Assembly (NCBI GenBank): GCA_008711295.1 | Contig: VUYV01000062.1 | Span: forward strand, 2,008,888-2,072,887 | Origin: Anarhynchus alexandrinus | Taxonomy: Eukaryota; Chordata; Aves; Charadriiformes; Charadriidae | Direction of reading: 5' to 3' | DNA: 64,000 nucleotides | Shown here: piece by piece, positions 11,601 to 23,800 of the stretch | Layout: every line of letters begins with the position of its first letter | How positions within the stretch are numbered: position 1 is the stretch's first letter | The notes under the pieces: generated by a model | Told to the model about the DNA's origin: nothing | What the model saw: the letters and a program-made list of their open reading frames with translations, nothing else | The model's database searches: none | Program-made: the position numbers and the translations under genes

Positions 11601-13148
11601 TAGGCATAGTTTGACCAGGAGGTATGCTTCACCAGCCCAGAATTAGCCCTAAGAAATGTGGACTCGGTCTTCTGAATCAGATGTTTCTCCAGGCTTCTTT
11701 GTTGCTAAAAGGAGAAGACAGTACAATGCAGCTGCAAATTCAGACATATATTCAAATTCTGACCCTATTCAAATATTGGGTTCGTGCAGTAACAGGTGAA
11801 AGCTGAGAAAACATGAATATTCTAACCTTAAAGGAGAAACTCAGATAACCAGCTCAGCTGAAGGAGGAATTGTCACATCCTCTTTTTCTTTTGTAGCTGA
11901 ACTGATGCCACAGTTCAGCTACAAATATTTTGTATACCTCCTTCCCTTCCTTTCTCTCTTCCCCCACAGCCACACACACACAAAGATACATACATATGCA
12001 TCTATAAAAATGTAGGACAGCTGGTTGAAGAGTTTGCTTACAGGGGAATTTGATGTATCTTTTCAAAAGGGAGGTTTCTCTGTCTTTGAAATCTACTGAC
12101 AACAGTTTTCATCAGGTGGCATACAGGCTAGCAAAGTGGATAAAAGAAATGGAGTATTTGTATTTCAGTGGGCACACCAGTCCCAATTTCCAATCAATAA
12201 TGTCTTTGTCAATGCAGTCAGCTGAAGTCAGTCTGCAAAGTATCTAACATTCAGACAATGGAGGTGAATGACCACAAATGAATGGGAAGATAACAGCTTG
12301 ATGCAGAAATAGAATTGTAAAGGCGCCGTAGTACTCCTTCAGTGGCCCCACTTTTACATGTTCTTAATCATTTAGCCATACAGTTTCAATTATCAAGGCC
12401 TTTAGGGTTTGGCTCAATCTCTACAAAGCATATATTTCCTAAGAGGGGTGGTGTTTAAGACATCTTTGCAGGCTGAAAATCTTGATAAGATTATATATAT
12501 TTTGGATTATATAGAACATGTTATTTAATAACAGATGACAGCAATCTTAGGCATAGTTAAAGCTCAATGCTGCCTCTTTGTAAGGCATGTGAGAGACTAC
12601 TGCTGGAGATTAGCTTCAGTCTTGGTGTCCTTGGTGATACAGCCAAGAAGTTCAGATTTTGTGATGTACAGAGAATGCGCTCCTGAGAGAGGCCATCTGA
12701 TGATCACTGCTTTGGTCCCTGGTGTGCAAATTAAATCTGGAATACATTTTAGGTGCAAGGGATTTAAAAGGAAAACTTTGTGTATGTATATATATACAAG
12801 GACGTGCACCTGTTTCACTATGGCTACATTATGACTGAAAATTTAATCAAGGCTTATTTTCCATGGAGTATAGCAGTGTAAATCTGGACTACTGCTGCAA
12901 TAAATAAAGCAAAGTTTTTTTATATAAAAGATTAATGGCATAAATAGCTACATGAAAAATAAAATTAAAGGATAGCATCAACCTTGCAGGTCATCTTTTT
13001 CCAAGTTTTCTTTTCTCCCTTGACATGAAATTTCAGCTTGCGGTTGATTTTGTTCTTCATCACATGGACTTGGGGTAGAAAATGTAGTAATCCTGCTTAC
13101 AGCTTCCAACAGTTCCCTTTCCGTTGTACAGTGCGAGTCTTGGTCCAT
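8014..13148 (-). CDS. SNX20: Sorting nexin 20 (three coding exons)
   Basis: Joined coding segments on the minus strand are 13148-12983, 11321-11170 and 8682-8014 (166+152+669 nt), giving 328 codons plus stop; human SNX20 is 316 aa. Residues 1-65 are a low-complexity acidic N-terminus. Residues 70-190 form the PX domain, with the phosphoinositide-binding ERRYSDF motif near residue 126 and a FPKK loop near 153. The C-terminal ~135 residues form the TPR-like PXB domain shared with SNX21, ending in [10 protein letters not shown]. In mammals SNX20 (SLIC-1) is a leukocyte protein that binds PI3P and the PSGL-1 tail and directs PSGL-1 to endosomes. Both introns have GT..AG ends and reading phase is kept. 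The start is the first ATG in its exon, 12 nt after the acceptor. Identification rests on recognising the TTKELQ/PX/PXB protein; SNX21 is the only close alternative, and synteny with CYLD argues for SNX20. Confidence 0.93.
8683..11169 (-). other. SNX20 intron 2
   Basis: GT..AG intron of 2.5 kb. It contains an old amniote-repeat-like stretch at about 9545-9665 and otherwise AT-rich sequence without recognisable features. Confidence 0.8.
9545..9665. repeat. Ancient amniote interspersed repeat relic
   Basis: Phrases such as gtaaaccagtggagctccac and cactgtacaccagctaagga resemble a diverged repeat common in turtles, crocodilians and birds. I do not know the family name and cannot align it here. 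Confidence 0.35.
11170..11321 (-). CDS. SNX20: SNX20 coding exon 2
   Basis: Encodes residues 56-106, including [12 protein letters not shown] and the start of the PX domain ([15 protein letters not shown]). Acceptor tgtttttag lies before 11321; donor GTAAG lies at 11169-11165. It enters with one carried base and leaves in phase 0. It aligns well with the human SMTTRELQQYW segment. Confidence 0.92.
11890..11925. repeat. Perfect 15-bp inverted repeat, 6-nt spacer
   Basis: TTTGTAGCTGAACTG (11890-11904) is followed by atgcca and its exact reverse complement CAGTTCAGCTACAAA (11911-11925). It could fold as a short stem-loop in either strand's RNA. It lies in SNX20 intron 1. Confidence 0.85.
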
Positions 13149-13160
13149 TGCAAGCTATCC
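12983..13160 (-). CDS. SNX20: SNX20 coding exon 1 (start codon at 13148)
   Basis: The acceptor is catctttcag, ending at 13161. Twelve 5' UTR bases come before the ATG at 13148-13146 (context ttgcaATGG). The exon codes for residues 1-55, a poorly conserved polar N-terminus, and ends with donor GTTGATG at 12982. Upstream exon(s) must be untranslated. Confidence 0.85.
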
Positions 13161-14532
13161 CTGAAAGATGACAAAAACCATGACATTTCTTAGTAGTATG
13201 CCTTTAAAGCATTCAGTCTGGTAATTTTTTTTATTGACTTATTCATTGTTCCCTGTGAACTTGTATGAGGGCAACTGTAGTTTCATAAAAACTAAAGTAA
13301 TAAATAGAAATATCTATATAGCTACCAGTGAAGAACCATTCCTATTACCGTTACCACTGAAAGTGTTTGGTTATCTTTTTGGCAGATTAAAATCAAACAT
13401 GAAAACCATAAGAAGTTACGTTGAGTAAGATTAGGTGGGGAACTCCATTCCTCACTCTTACCTATGAGAATTTTGCCATAAACTTCCCTGGGGGCAGATT
13501 TTTTCTCCTTGTATTTTTCCCTCAAGGTTGCAAGTATGAGTTCAGATGAACTAAAATCTTGGAGATAATTAGTATAACTAGCAGCCTGGCTCCCTTACAC
13601 TGCTGGAATTTACTGTTCTTAAGACTCCAAAACTTGCCATCTGTTCTTGTAGGGCAAAATAGGGTGATATCTAAAATAGTATAATACTTTTGTCATATTT
13701 CAGTTTCAAGTTCTCTCCAGAGACTTGTCTCTGTACTGTGAGAACAAAACAACTGGATCTGACAATGGTGAGGTGGAGGGACAACTGAGTTTTCTAACTA
13801 TTATACAGAAGTAGTCTCCTTTTACTTGTCTCTTTAACCTACATGCTGTGCTTGTAGGAGATCTGTATGCCTGTTCTGCTAGGACTACTATTTTACCACA
13901 TACTGATAAAACGCGTAACACAATATACTCCTAGTCCATAGACCAGATTGGCCATTCTGCTGCATAAATGTCTCCCCAGGATATTTTGGGTTTTTTAAAA
14001 AAAAAACAAAACCCTACCTGTTACATCGTTGTGTTGTACTAGCAGTTGAAAAAGTTCTAAGAACTTCCTAACAACTTTGCCAGGGTGCTGTGTTCTGTTA
14101 GTTAGCATGAGAGACGTGTTGCTTACAATACAGCCAACAGGTGAAAATCAAATAACAGAACAAGCTACTTTTGAAAAAAACAAGTCTCCCTGCTACAAGT
14201 GTAAAAATAATGCCCAAGCAGTGGTTATTGGGTAATGAGAGGGTTTTGGATAGGGATGTTACTACATATCATTTTGCCTCCACCCGTTTACCACGCAGTT
14301 ACGCAGTACAGAGGTGAGGAAACTGCTAAAAATCATTGTAAAGTCTTTTAACTAAGCTACTATTTATTTTGAAATATTAAAAAAAACCAAAATGATACAA
14401 AACCCCTGAAACAAATTACACGATTTTTCTTTGAACGGACACTCATCCTGTTCCGTGTCAGGGTAAATGCCACTCCAGCTGCCTCACTGAGCTGTAAGTG
14501 ACACTAGAAACCGAAGGGCACAGAATGCTTAC

Positions 14533-14640
14533 CTGGAAACTGCTGAAGAGCTTTTAGTTGTGGTGCATGTGTAGTCTGGATGAAGTCATGAAAAGCCTGC
14601 TTCGCATTTTCAAAACGCAGAAAAATATGTCTGTGTTTTC
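14533..14640 (-). other. Possible SNX20 untranslated first exon
   Basis: The minus strand shows a good donor, TTTCCAG|GTAAGC, with the last exon base at 14533. This could join the acceptor at 13161. The 5' limit is unknown; the region up to about 14900 is moderately GC-rich but not a CpG island. Placement is inference. Confidence 0.35.
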
Positions 14641-17600
14641 TTCTAACAGGCACATTCTGTGCTTTACAAAAAGGAAGGAAGAAGCCTTGATTAAATCAGA
14701 CTTCCTCGTCCAATTGGCTCACTGGTTCAGTGCTGAGCGATTACGCACGAAATTTCCTATCTGCCTCGAACAGCCCTTGCGGTGCCTGCGGCTGAGGCAG
14801 GGCCTGCTGTCCGCACTGCAGCTCCGGCAGCACGGGCAGGCTTGCAAACCCCAGCGACAGGATTACACGTGCAAACACCATGTCTGGCAGAGGAAAGAGT
14901 TCAACAGTAAATACAATTACAAAAGCAATGTAAACTTCTCTGCACGGGTTTCTGAAACCAAAAAAAACCCCACACTTAGCCAAAGAAGAGATTAGGAAAA
15001 AAGAGCCAAATATGTAAATGTACTTATGTGGAAAAACATGCCCTTTGGGACATCTTTAAAATACAGACTTAACATCCAGTTCAGGAAAGAAAATGTAGAT
15101 GGTACGACAATAAATACCTCACTCTATGTAAACTTGCACTTCTGACAGAAATCCCAATTCTGCACAGTGCTTAAACATATTATTAATTTCAAATATCTGC
15201 TTAATTAAAGTTCAAGAAGGAGCATTATCATATCTGACATGACTACTAAACTTGAAATGGGCTTATGTGTGTGCCTAAAATTAATCCTGTGCATAAATGC
15301 TTTGTTGAACTGAGGACAAATCGAAGAATGATGCATTAATCCACACGTCCTTTGGCCCAGGTGCTTCCTTTTGGAGTTCACTTCACTTTGGAAATTTGCT
15401 TTAAAGCATGAGGATAGCTGTTTCTGGGGTGAATAATATGGATGCTATCTTTTTTTAGTAATGTAGGTTTCCCCATTGCCAAAGCTCACTCACTGAAAAA
15501 CCAAGCCATTTTAATGCAGCACAAATGTGGGAGGCAAACATCCAAAGGACCACATGGATCCTGCCCCACACATTCCTTTAGAACAAACAATTTAAAATAA
15601 TGTAAAACCAGGGCCATAAACTGGCAGTGCTTCTCTTCTGCTTTATTTGCAACATAAAACAATGCCAACTTTAACTTGGACTCAGTCTAAATGTAGAAGT
15701 TTTGCCAAAATAGCTGTCAGAATGATGAAAAATCACTCCCATGCAGCTACAGCCACACTGGTGAAAGCCCTAGTGTAGATGCCGTTATATTGGCAGAGTC
15801 CCTTGGCCAGTTTAGCATGTTCCATGTGGAAAGTGATTTAAGTTACACCAGAAAGAAATCTGTGCTTGCCAATACAGCTCTAAGGTGTAGCTATACCAGC
15901 CAACCCTTTTAAGTGTAGACAAGGCATGGGTTTCTGGCTCAAGTCTTATTCCTTTAAAGTTAGATTTATGGGTTTGGTTACAATTGTGAGCAAAAACCAA
16001 GGGGGACTTCAGTGCTTTTCACTCACGCTGACAGTTCACAGATGTATCTAAGCTTTGAATTCTGAATCTGTTAATTTATGTGTTGCCAAAAAGCCATGTA
16101 TTATTTTGTGATGCTTAGCGCTATTGTCCTGCTCTTGATAAAGCTAAAAGAAAAGAGGAAAGTATATTTTTCAGTATATTAAGTGTGACCTCTACTTTCA
16201 ATTATTTCAGAATAAGTAAGTCCTAGTAAAATTCAAAAAAAAAAGTGAAATCTGTTGTTATGAGTATGGCTGACTGATATGAAATAATTTACAAGTCAAG
16301 GGTGTTCTGCAAGAATTCTGCCAGCCTCAATATAGCCAGCTGTTATGGTCACAGCCCGCTCCTGAAGGGGTTCCTGGCACCCAGGAGCCGTGACACCCAC
16401 AGTGGGTTTAGCAGGCTGCTCCTCCTCAACCTGCTCCCAACGAGCTTGGGTTTGGTCCAGACAGCCCCTGGCCTTTTACTGGGACCCAGTGTTGTTAGTC
16501 TGGTAGCGTTTTCCTTTCCCAAGTGTCTACTTGATTAGCACATTCAAAAAAAGACTAGCATATACGGTGATGTTTGCTAGCAGAATGCGTAACTAGTGTC
16601 TTTCTTTTTATACTCTCAGTTCTGCTTCCAACAGTCAAATACTGTGTAAAGGGTTAAGCAGTGGGAAGGGGAATTTTCACAATGGCAGCGTACCATTCTG
16701 AGATGGGCAAGTGCACTCACACCACCGATTTATCTGACTATTCATAAAACTGTGGTAAATTTTAATGGAAAAGCATATTGTCGTAGTCAGTGATGGAAAG
16801 GGATCCTCATGCACTGGCTTCTTCAGTTTGTATTCTGTGAGAGCACTGCCTCTGTCTGGCATACATAAACAGCACACTGTTAAAATGCATCTACCAAGGG
16901 ATATGGTAAAAGAGTGCTCTGCACTAACATGGGAGCAAGGCAAGGTTGAAATCGTAACACTGCAGCGATAAAAGTGGTTGTTGTAGGAGTTAGGTCCTCC
17001 ATACCGATTTAAGATGAAAGGACCCCTTTTAAGAAGACTAACCTGGAAGTTCACGTCTAAAACTTGGTAACCAGCCACCAGATGAGCTAGCCTTGCAATG
17101 CCACGTTAAGGATGCCTGTATTGAAGGACCATGTTTGTGCTTTTGATAGCTAAAGAACCAGAAGGGATTGCGGCAATAGTGTAAAACATCCTGCCTTGAT
17201 TTATACTCTGATGTGGGCAGTTCACATTTTCCCAATCAGATAGATTACATAAACCCAGACAGACACAAGAATTAACCATCAAATACAAAGGTGGTATCAG
17301 CTTGAAAAATTGCGAGATAAATCATTGTTATATACAAACTGCAGTTTACTGCTAGTTTTTATTGGCATTTTATTATAGGCACAGCAAGGTCTTGTTCTTG
17401 TTCAAGAATGTGGCTATAATATCCCTATTACAAAATACTCTTCAGCTTCTGTCCTAAGAAACATAGCTTCAGGCAACCTCATAGTCTGTGCTGCTTTTCC
17501 CTTTCAGGCCCCGAACTATGTAACTAAACCTTACTTATTTTACCAAATCATTCATTAGAACTGTAGATAATGAGAAAAAACAAGAGGAGGCAGAAATAAC

Positions 17601-19639
17601 ATATTTATCCAAGTTCACTCTTACCACATAACTAATATTTAGAAAGTGCTGTAATGTTGTCTTTGATGCTTCTACAAGACCCTTTCCTCTCTTTTTTAAT
17701 GCAGCTGGATAAATGCCTACCATTTCCATGTTTGAAGTAGCAGAAAAATTCAGCTGTTCTGCATGAATATTCTCCACTTGGTGCACTGGGGTGATGCTGT
17801 GATAAATGAATACCATACTCCTATCCTGGCACAGCACAAAATTCTGTTCTATGCTATTTATAGAATGTTTAATTGTATAGTGTTGTGTCATTTGAAAGTG
17901 GAATTTGTTTACCATACTTCATTATTACAAAACATGTCTCTCTTAACAGGAGTGTGGTTTAAAGAAATAATTTGCTGCTTGATGGCAAGTATCTCGTGCT
18001 GGTGTTACTGACAGGGTTTTCAACATGAAAGAAACGTTAACAGGCCCATTTTACACTGCCAAAGCCCTGTTATCACTCTGCAACTCCTTTATACTTCTAA
18101 GGGAGTACGAAGGAGCTCTAGAGTAAACAACAGCCTTGGCCTGCCTTTCATCTGCGCTCTGCCAGCGAGGCAGGGCTGCGCTGCGCGCCCAGCGGGTCAA
18201 CAGCACGTTCACTCGGGTTACATCTCACAAGCGCCCTTCTGTCTGTAGGATGACGGGCTTTCTCAGTGCTCTACGATGGCCAGTTTTCCTGCTGAAATCA
18301 CAGAGGGTTAAGTACGTAATTACGTGGACTAGAGAAATATTTTTTAATATTTGGTTTTGAGTTATTAGGTATACCACGCGTAGTCAATTCCTATCAAGTA
18401 TTTTGATATTTTAGTCTTGTAATGTGTCTGTCCCCTTTTCTTCTTAAATATAATTATGGTACATTTAGCATAATACTTACAGTCACGTTCCATGTGTAAT
18501 TTACTTATACCCAAAATGTAAACATAATGACATTTGGGATAACAGGATTTATAGCAGACATGCTAACGTGTTTTGTAGTAGTATAAAAAGCAGCTCTACA
18601 AATGGAGGAAAATGCAGCTGCTGTGTATAGATAGCCACCTTGAGGATTAGCAGAGCATAGCTTGGCTTTACTGCGCGCCCTTCTGCAGAATGAAGAGATG
18701 TAACGCATAAATCTTAGTGTCTTTTCACTACTATTTATTCTTTAAAAAGTAAATATGACTTTAAAATGCAATTTTGCTCTTAAGTGACTAAGTAAAATGA
18801 TTAGTGTGAGCATTCATTCCATAGTAGATGGAATCTCACCCTTTTCTCAGGAGTTTCCAATAAACTCCTGCTGGTTTCTGACACCCAGGCCGTCCTTTCC
18901 GTCCTGCACGTACCCGCACTAACATAAGCCAGGGTCGTGCCTCCCTGTCCTCCTGCCAAAAGCTGCGGTAGTGACCTGCGTGGCTTCAGAGCTCGGGCTT
19001 CTGACCCGGGGCTGCTCTGGGTCTGCTTACTTGACTCTCTCTAGATTCTGGAGAGCTATAGGGAACAGCCTCTACTTTAGCTAATGTTGAGCTGCATGCG
19101 TTACTAAATTGCAGAAAACATGTATTAAAGGAATGTTAAAGATGCTAAGAACTTAGGAAAGTGTTTATTTGTATGTCAACATTATTGCAACCACCTTAGG
19201 TACACAATTACGTGCAATTTTTTTTTCAAAGACACTTAGTAGGAGGTCCATTTCTAACACTACCGAATTTCAGAAGTGTTTTTAAAAAGAAATTTAAAGC
19301 ATGAGTTTAGAAAACTATGCGGTTAAAAAAAAATCTTCTCTGAAAACAAATATTGTATTCTGGAAATGCTGAATGAGTGAACAGAACCTTTAAACATAAC
19401 CGTCCTGTTGGGCAACTCTTCTATTCTGGAGTTCATTCTCTCATTCATTATTTAAGGAGTTCACTATATATAAAATGCACTGATGCCAAGTGGGTAAGAC
19501 AGAACAGCACCCGGGCGACAGTCGCATTCAAAAGTAGGTCGGTTAAAGAGGAGCTACATTCGGCTTTTATTAAATCAAACATCCAGTAGCATTACTTACA
19601 TTTCTCGAGCGTAAAAGTATTTCAAAACTGGGTATGGAA
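14641..19639. other. SNX20-CYLD spacer without NOD2
   Basis: No exon resembling the CARD, NACHT or leucine-rich-repeat parts of NOD2 can be read on either strand, although NOD2 lies between these genes in mammals. Contents seen: a MITE/DNA-transposon-like relic (about 15735-15930), a locally GC-rich patch of unknown origin (16335-16510), another at 18130-18250, and otherwise AT-rich DNA. Confidence 0.6.
15735..15930. repeat. Ancient amniote DNA-transposon relic
   Basis: The strings agccctagtgtagatgccgt / tatattggca and later ggtgtagctataccagccaa / cccttttaagtgtagacaag match the style of an old amniote DNA element whose copies carry CTAGTGTAGAC near the ends and GCTATACCGGCA inside. Strongly diverged. 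Family not named. Confidence 0.4.
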
Positions 19640-20800
19640 GGCAGATGGGGCGTGAGCTCAGCAGCAGTCCCGGGGTACCCCCGCAGCCTCGCGGGGCACC
19701 CCCCCCCCCATGAAACGCTGCATAGCGCGGGCAACGGCGCGTGGCCGCACAGCACTGCGCAAAATCTCTCCTGCCATCTCCGCAGCCCACCGCGGAAGGC
19801 GGTTACACCCGGGCAGCGCCGCGGAACTCGGGGAGGCGTCTCACAGCGCACCACGCTGCTGTGGGGCCCCACTCCCACGCTTCCCGTCCCCGCGCGTTGC
19901 GCCGCAGGGCTGCCGGCCGGCAGCGCCACCCGGGCACGCCGCTCCCCCCGCCGGCCCCGAGCCCCAGCCGCACTGCGGATGCGGCGCCGAACACCGCCCC
20001 GGCTCCGCCGGCGGGAGCGACACGCCGCCCCGGGCGCGCCCCCCGTACACGGGCCCGAGGCCGCGCGTCACCGCCGGCCCACGGGCGGGACTGCTGTCCG
20101 CGGAGCTGGGCGCAGGGGTGCGCCGGTCCGGCCCTCGGTCAGCTGAGCTCCCGTCAAGAGCGGGGCCCGGGCAACGGAGCGCGGCGCCCGCGGAGCCTAC
20201 AGCCCGCGGCCGCCGCTCGGCGTCCGAGGCCCGCTGGCTCCGCCGCCTGCCGCCATTGGGGGCATGCGCACGCGCCACATAATCAGCCCCGCCGTAGCTC
20301 CCGACGTCCCGCCTTCGCGCTCTGGAAGACCAATCAGCGCCCCCAAGGGGGAGCGTTCCTCCCGCCGCCTCTTTCTGACCTCCCCCTCTCCCCCCTCCCC
20401 CCGCGGTTCATACAATCCTGAGGGAGTGGAAACCCCCGAATCACCGCGTCACCTGGCGGCGCTCTTCGCCAATAGCGCTGCGGAGCTGTGGCGCCGGCGC
20501 GCTGTGATTGGCTGTGAGAGAGGCCGGGGGACGAGAGGGCGGGCCCGCCGGGGCAGCAGGGGGCGTTTCGCCGTCCGGAGCCTCGGGCTGCTGTGACGAC
20601 GATGGGGGAGCGGGGCGCGGGCCGGGCCGCAGCGCCGGGCGCCGCGGGGCTGGGAGGCGGCGGCGGGAGAGTCCCGCCGGNGGCGGGGCGAGGCCCAGCG
20701 GCAGGGCCGGGCCGGGGGTGGCGGCGGTAGCGCCCGTCAGGGCTGTGCCGGGGCGCCGAGCTCGGGCCCCGCGGTGCGGCTCCGGTAGTTAGCGCTAAGC
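19640..20800 (+). promoter_or_regulatory. CYLD: CpG-island promoter of CYLD
   Basis: About 1.1 kb very rich in G+C and CpG inside AT-rich flanks. It holds four CCAAT boxes (ATTGG 20255-20259, CCAAT 20330-20334, CCAAT 20469-20473, ATTGG 20507-20511), an NRF1-type GCATGCGCACGCGCC at 20262, and a CTCF-like GCAGCAGGGGGCG at 20553-20565. There is no TATA box. CCAAT spacing puts transcription starts around 20550-20620, reading to the right. A donor for the untranslated first exon cannot be fixed; CCG|GTAGTT near 20785 is one option. A single N at 20681 marks an unresolved base or gap. Confidence 0.8.
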
Positions 20801-23800
20801 GCCGGCCATCCCGTTGCGCCGACTTAAAAAAGTGTTTCGGGGCTTTCCTCCCGTGTGCTGCTCATAACCGCCCTGAGAGGCAGAGAAAATCCTCAAAACT
20901 TGGGGTGGGGGCGTGGAGGGAATAATTATTCTCAAAACCTTAGCCTTGTACCCAGCTTGTGACTCGCGAGTACGTCATGTGTCACGTCTCACCTTGCCAG
21001 TGATACACAGGTACCTCACTCTTGCCGTTAAACACAAATGTGAACCTGCGCGTTGCATTTTATTGGGTGGATGTGCAAATCGCGCTGACAGGAGGGATGT
21101 CTGCGGGACAGTGGTCGTGGTGCATTGGTGTGTACTTGCCAAATCTCGACATGCCAGAGTGTGCTGATAGTGTATAATGACTGGAGAGTATTTGTATCGA
21201 ATTTATAACACCTAACAAAATTTAGTGGAGTTCGTCAGCTGCATTTTGTTTTAGAAATCATGTTACTGGTATGAACTTACTTGTATTGGATGATATTTCA
21301 ACCGCTATTTTGAAGAAACAATTTCTATTTTTTCTACTTGTGGCTTGTATTGCAGTGATGTAATTCTGTGTACAATGAACTGCAACTAAATTTCCGTGCT
21401 TCTAGTTGTAACCTTCCCTTGAAAATGAGTTTTGGACTGTTGAAGAACATAACTTTATATCTCAGCTGTTTAAAACTTGATATTCTTCCACAGTTGTGTA
21501 AGAAACTGTACAATTTATTTTAGCCTCTTCATTTTATACTCTGAATCAGAGGTGCAGACTTGTGTGTTCATGCTGAAACCTGATAGCTGATTCAAACATC
21601 TCTGTATAGGTCGTCTAAGGCTACTGCAGGGTAGAAACAAAGTTCTCCTATTTCAGAGCAAACTGTTTTCATGATGGGATATCTTTGTAGTGACAACAGT
21701 GACTCAAGACGGGGGAAAAGGAAGTTTTAGGGAAGCTTTGAAGTTAGGTATCTTATTATGGCCTACCTCTGACATTTTTTTTATCTTTTTTTTTTTTTGC
21801 ATGTAGTGTTGCAGTCATAACTGTGTTTTGCCTGTCACTTCCCAAAATCCTTTGAGCGTGAAAATAATTCAGGTAGTAGGTGGAGTAGAAGAATGCTATT
21901 GAACAGGCTGTGACACTAAACATCCATGGTGATGGTCAAGTACTCTCTGATACGCACAGCGTTTTATAGTTGCTGGTGTGTTGTGCAGTGTAATGATGAA
22001 TTGTTGCTAGGCATGATTGATTTGGTTCCCAAGTTAATTCATACTGAAGTTTATTCTGGCCTTGGTTTGATACATGTGTGCCGTTTGTTCAGCAAGTATA
22101 TGTTACTCACAGAATAATCAATTCCATGGAAAATGGCTGTAAAAAAAAAATCTTAAAATCAGTGGTTTACGTACATATATTTCTGATATATTGCCAGAAC
22201 TTAACATGTTTTTTAGCAAGCTCGTCTGAGCTGTTAAAATACTAACTTATCATGATTGTTCTAAAAGAAAGGGATTTGGGTTTTAGAGCTGTATATTTTC
22301 TTTGGCAGTGGACAATGGTGGTAGATAAATAATATTTTTAATAAAAATTAAAAATTACCTTTTTTAAGCTCTTGTTTAGACTTGTTAATTGTTGATACAT
22401 TGTTATTGTATCCTGTTAATATATTGTTTCCATACATACTTATTAGAAATAAAATGAATTATTTTTAAAAGTGAAATAGGAAAGGTCATGATCCCTGTAA
22501 TGTCAGAGATTCTTGTTTGCAGTGTATTGGGGGTTGATTAACTTTTGTGGAATGGCTCGCAAAAAGGAAAGTTAAGTAAGTGCATCAGCCTTTGAAAGCT
22601 GAGAACGTAAAATGGAACTATGAAGAGCATGGCAGTATCTGGGTTTTTCCCAATGTCTGGAAAAAGTAAGGGGAGGGAACTAGACAGAACTTGGATGGAA
22701 CTCTATTTTAATGTCTGAGTAGACTTATGAAAACTAACGGTCAGTTAATCATGTTTCCTTTGGGGGGTGGGGGAAGATCCTGTTACATTCTTCAGCAGTT
22801 CCCATATAAAACATTATTATTTCAATCTGATACTGATACTGGACTTTTTTGTTAATCATCAACAAACATTAAAGCCCATTTATGTGTACCAAATAAAAAT
22901 GAAGAGAAATATTTTTTAACTTGAAAACAGATTGATGGTCTACCAAACTTTATCTCGGTGAGGTCTGAAACTGTCCAGATTCTGTCCCTCAGATGTTAAT
23001 TACATTGCAGATGGAAACACTTTAAACCACATAATTCCTTTGAGCTGCTGCAGCAGCGGTGTCAAAGTGTGATAATGACATTGACACCCACGTGTAACAT
23101 CTGTGAGGATGAGAAGCATACTATACTGGTTTGAATGGCTGTATGGTAAGGAGAGCCTCACTGGGAGGCTCAGCAGGTCAGCACAGAATGTGTGATTCCT
23201 AGTGACTTTGCTTAAATTTCAGGTCCTCTGTGGTTGTAATTACTTCTCTTTGGGGAAAGAGTTTTGATAAATACTCTTTCTGTTTAAAACCACATGATTA
23301 AAATAATTACAGTATTACTGGATTCCATTGCTTTCTGATAACTTCTGAAGCTGTGATCAACCTGAGTAGGAGAAACGGGAATAGATTTTGTGGTATTTGA
23401 ATGCTATCAGAGAAAAGATCTGGAGGAATAGGGTAGCAAGAGGAGGCACAAGGACAAAGAGTATTTGCTTTTTATTTACTGATGTTAAATCTGTAAATAA
23501 TCATTGAGATCCTCCTTTAACTGGATGCAAACTGTGGCATCACAGATTACTAACAAGAAAGTTTACATGACAATATATTCTTAACTTGTATGCTACCCTT
23601 TTCTGTCATCTTTAGAAGAAGAACAAATCCTGTTAAGGTACTGTGGATCTTTCTTCATGTATCCAGTGTGATCTAAACTGTAGACGTATATATGTGTGTA
23701 TGTATTTTACTTTTGTATCTGTCACCATGTGCAATGAAGTATTTTAAAATTGTTTTTGTTTATTGATTGTGAACTATAATTCTTAGGATGATGTTTACAA

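Noticed and set aside
14558..14995. 145-codon plus-strand frame with Leu-rich stretch, considered as NOD2 leucine-rich-repeat relic
   Set aside because: It lacks the regular LxxLxLxxN spacing and shows no resemblance to NOD2; it also overlaps the likely SNX20 5' region on the other strand.
19634..20421. Several overlapping 110-226-codon frames in the CYLD promoter
   Set aside because: Same cause: GC-rich DNA without stops, in all frames, upstream of the CYLD coding start.
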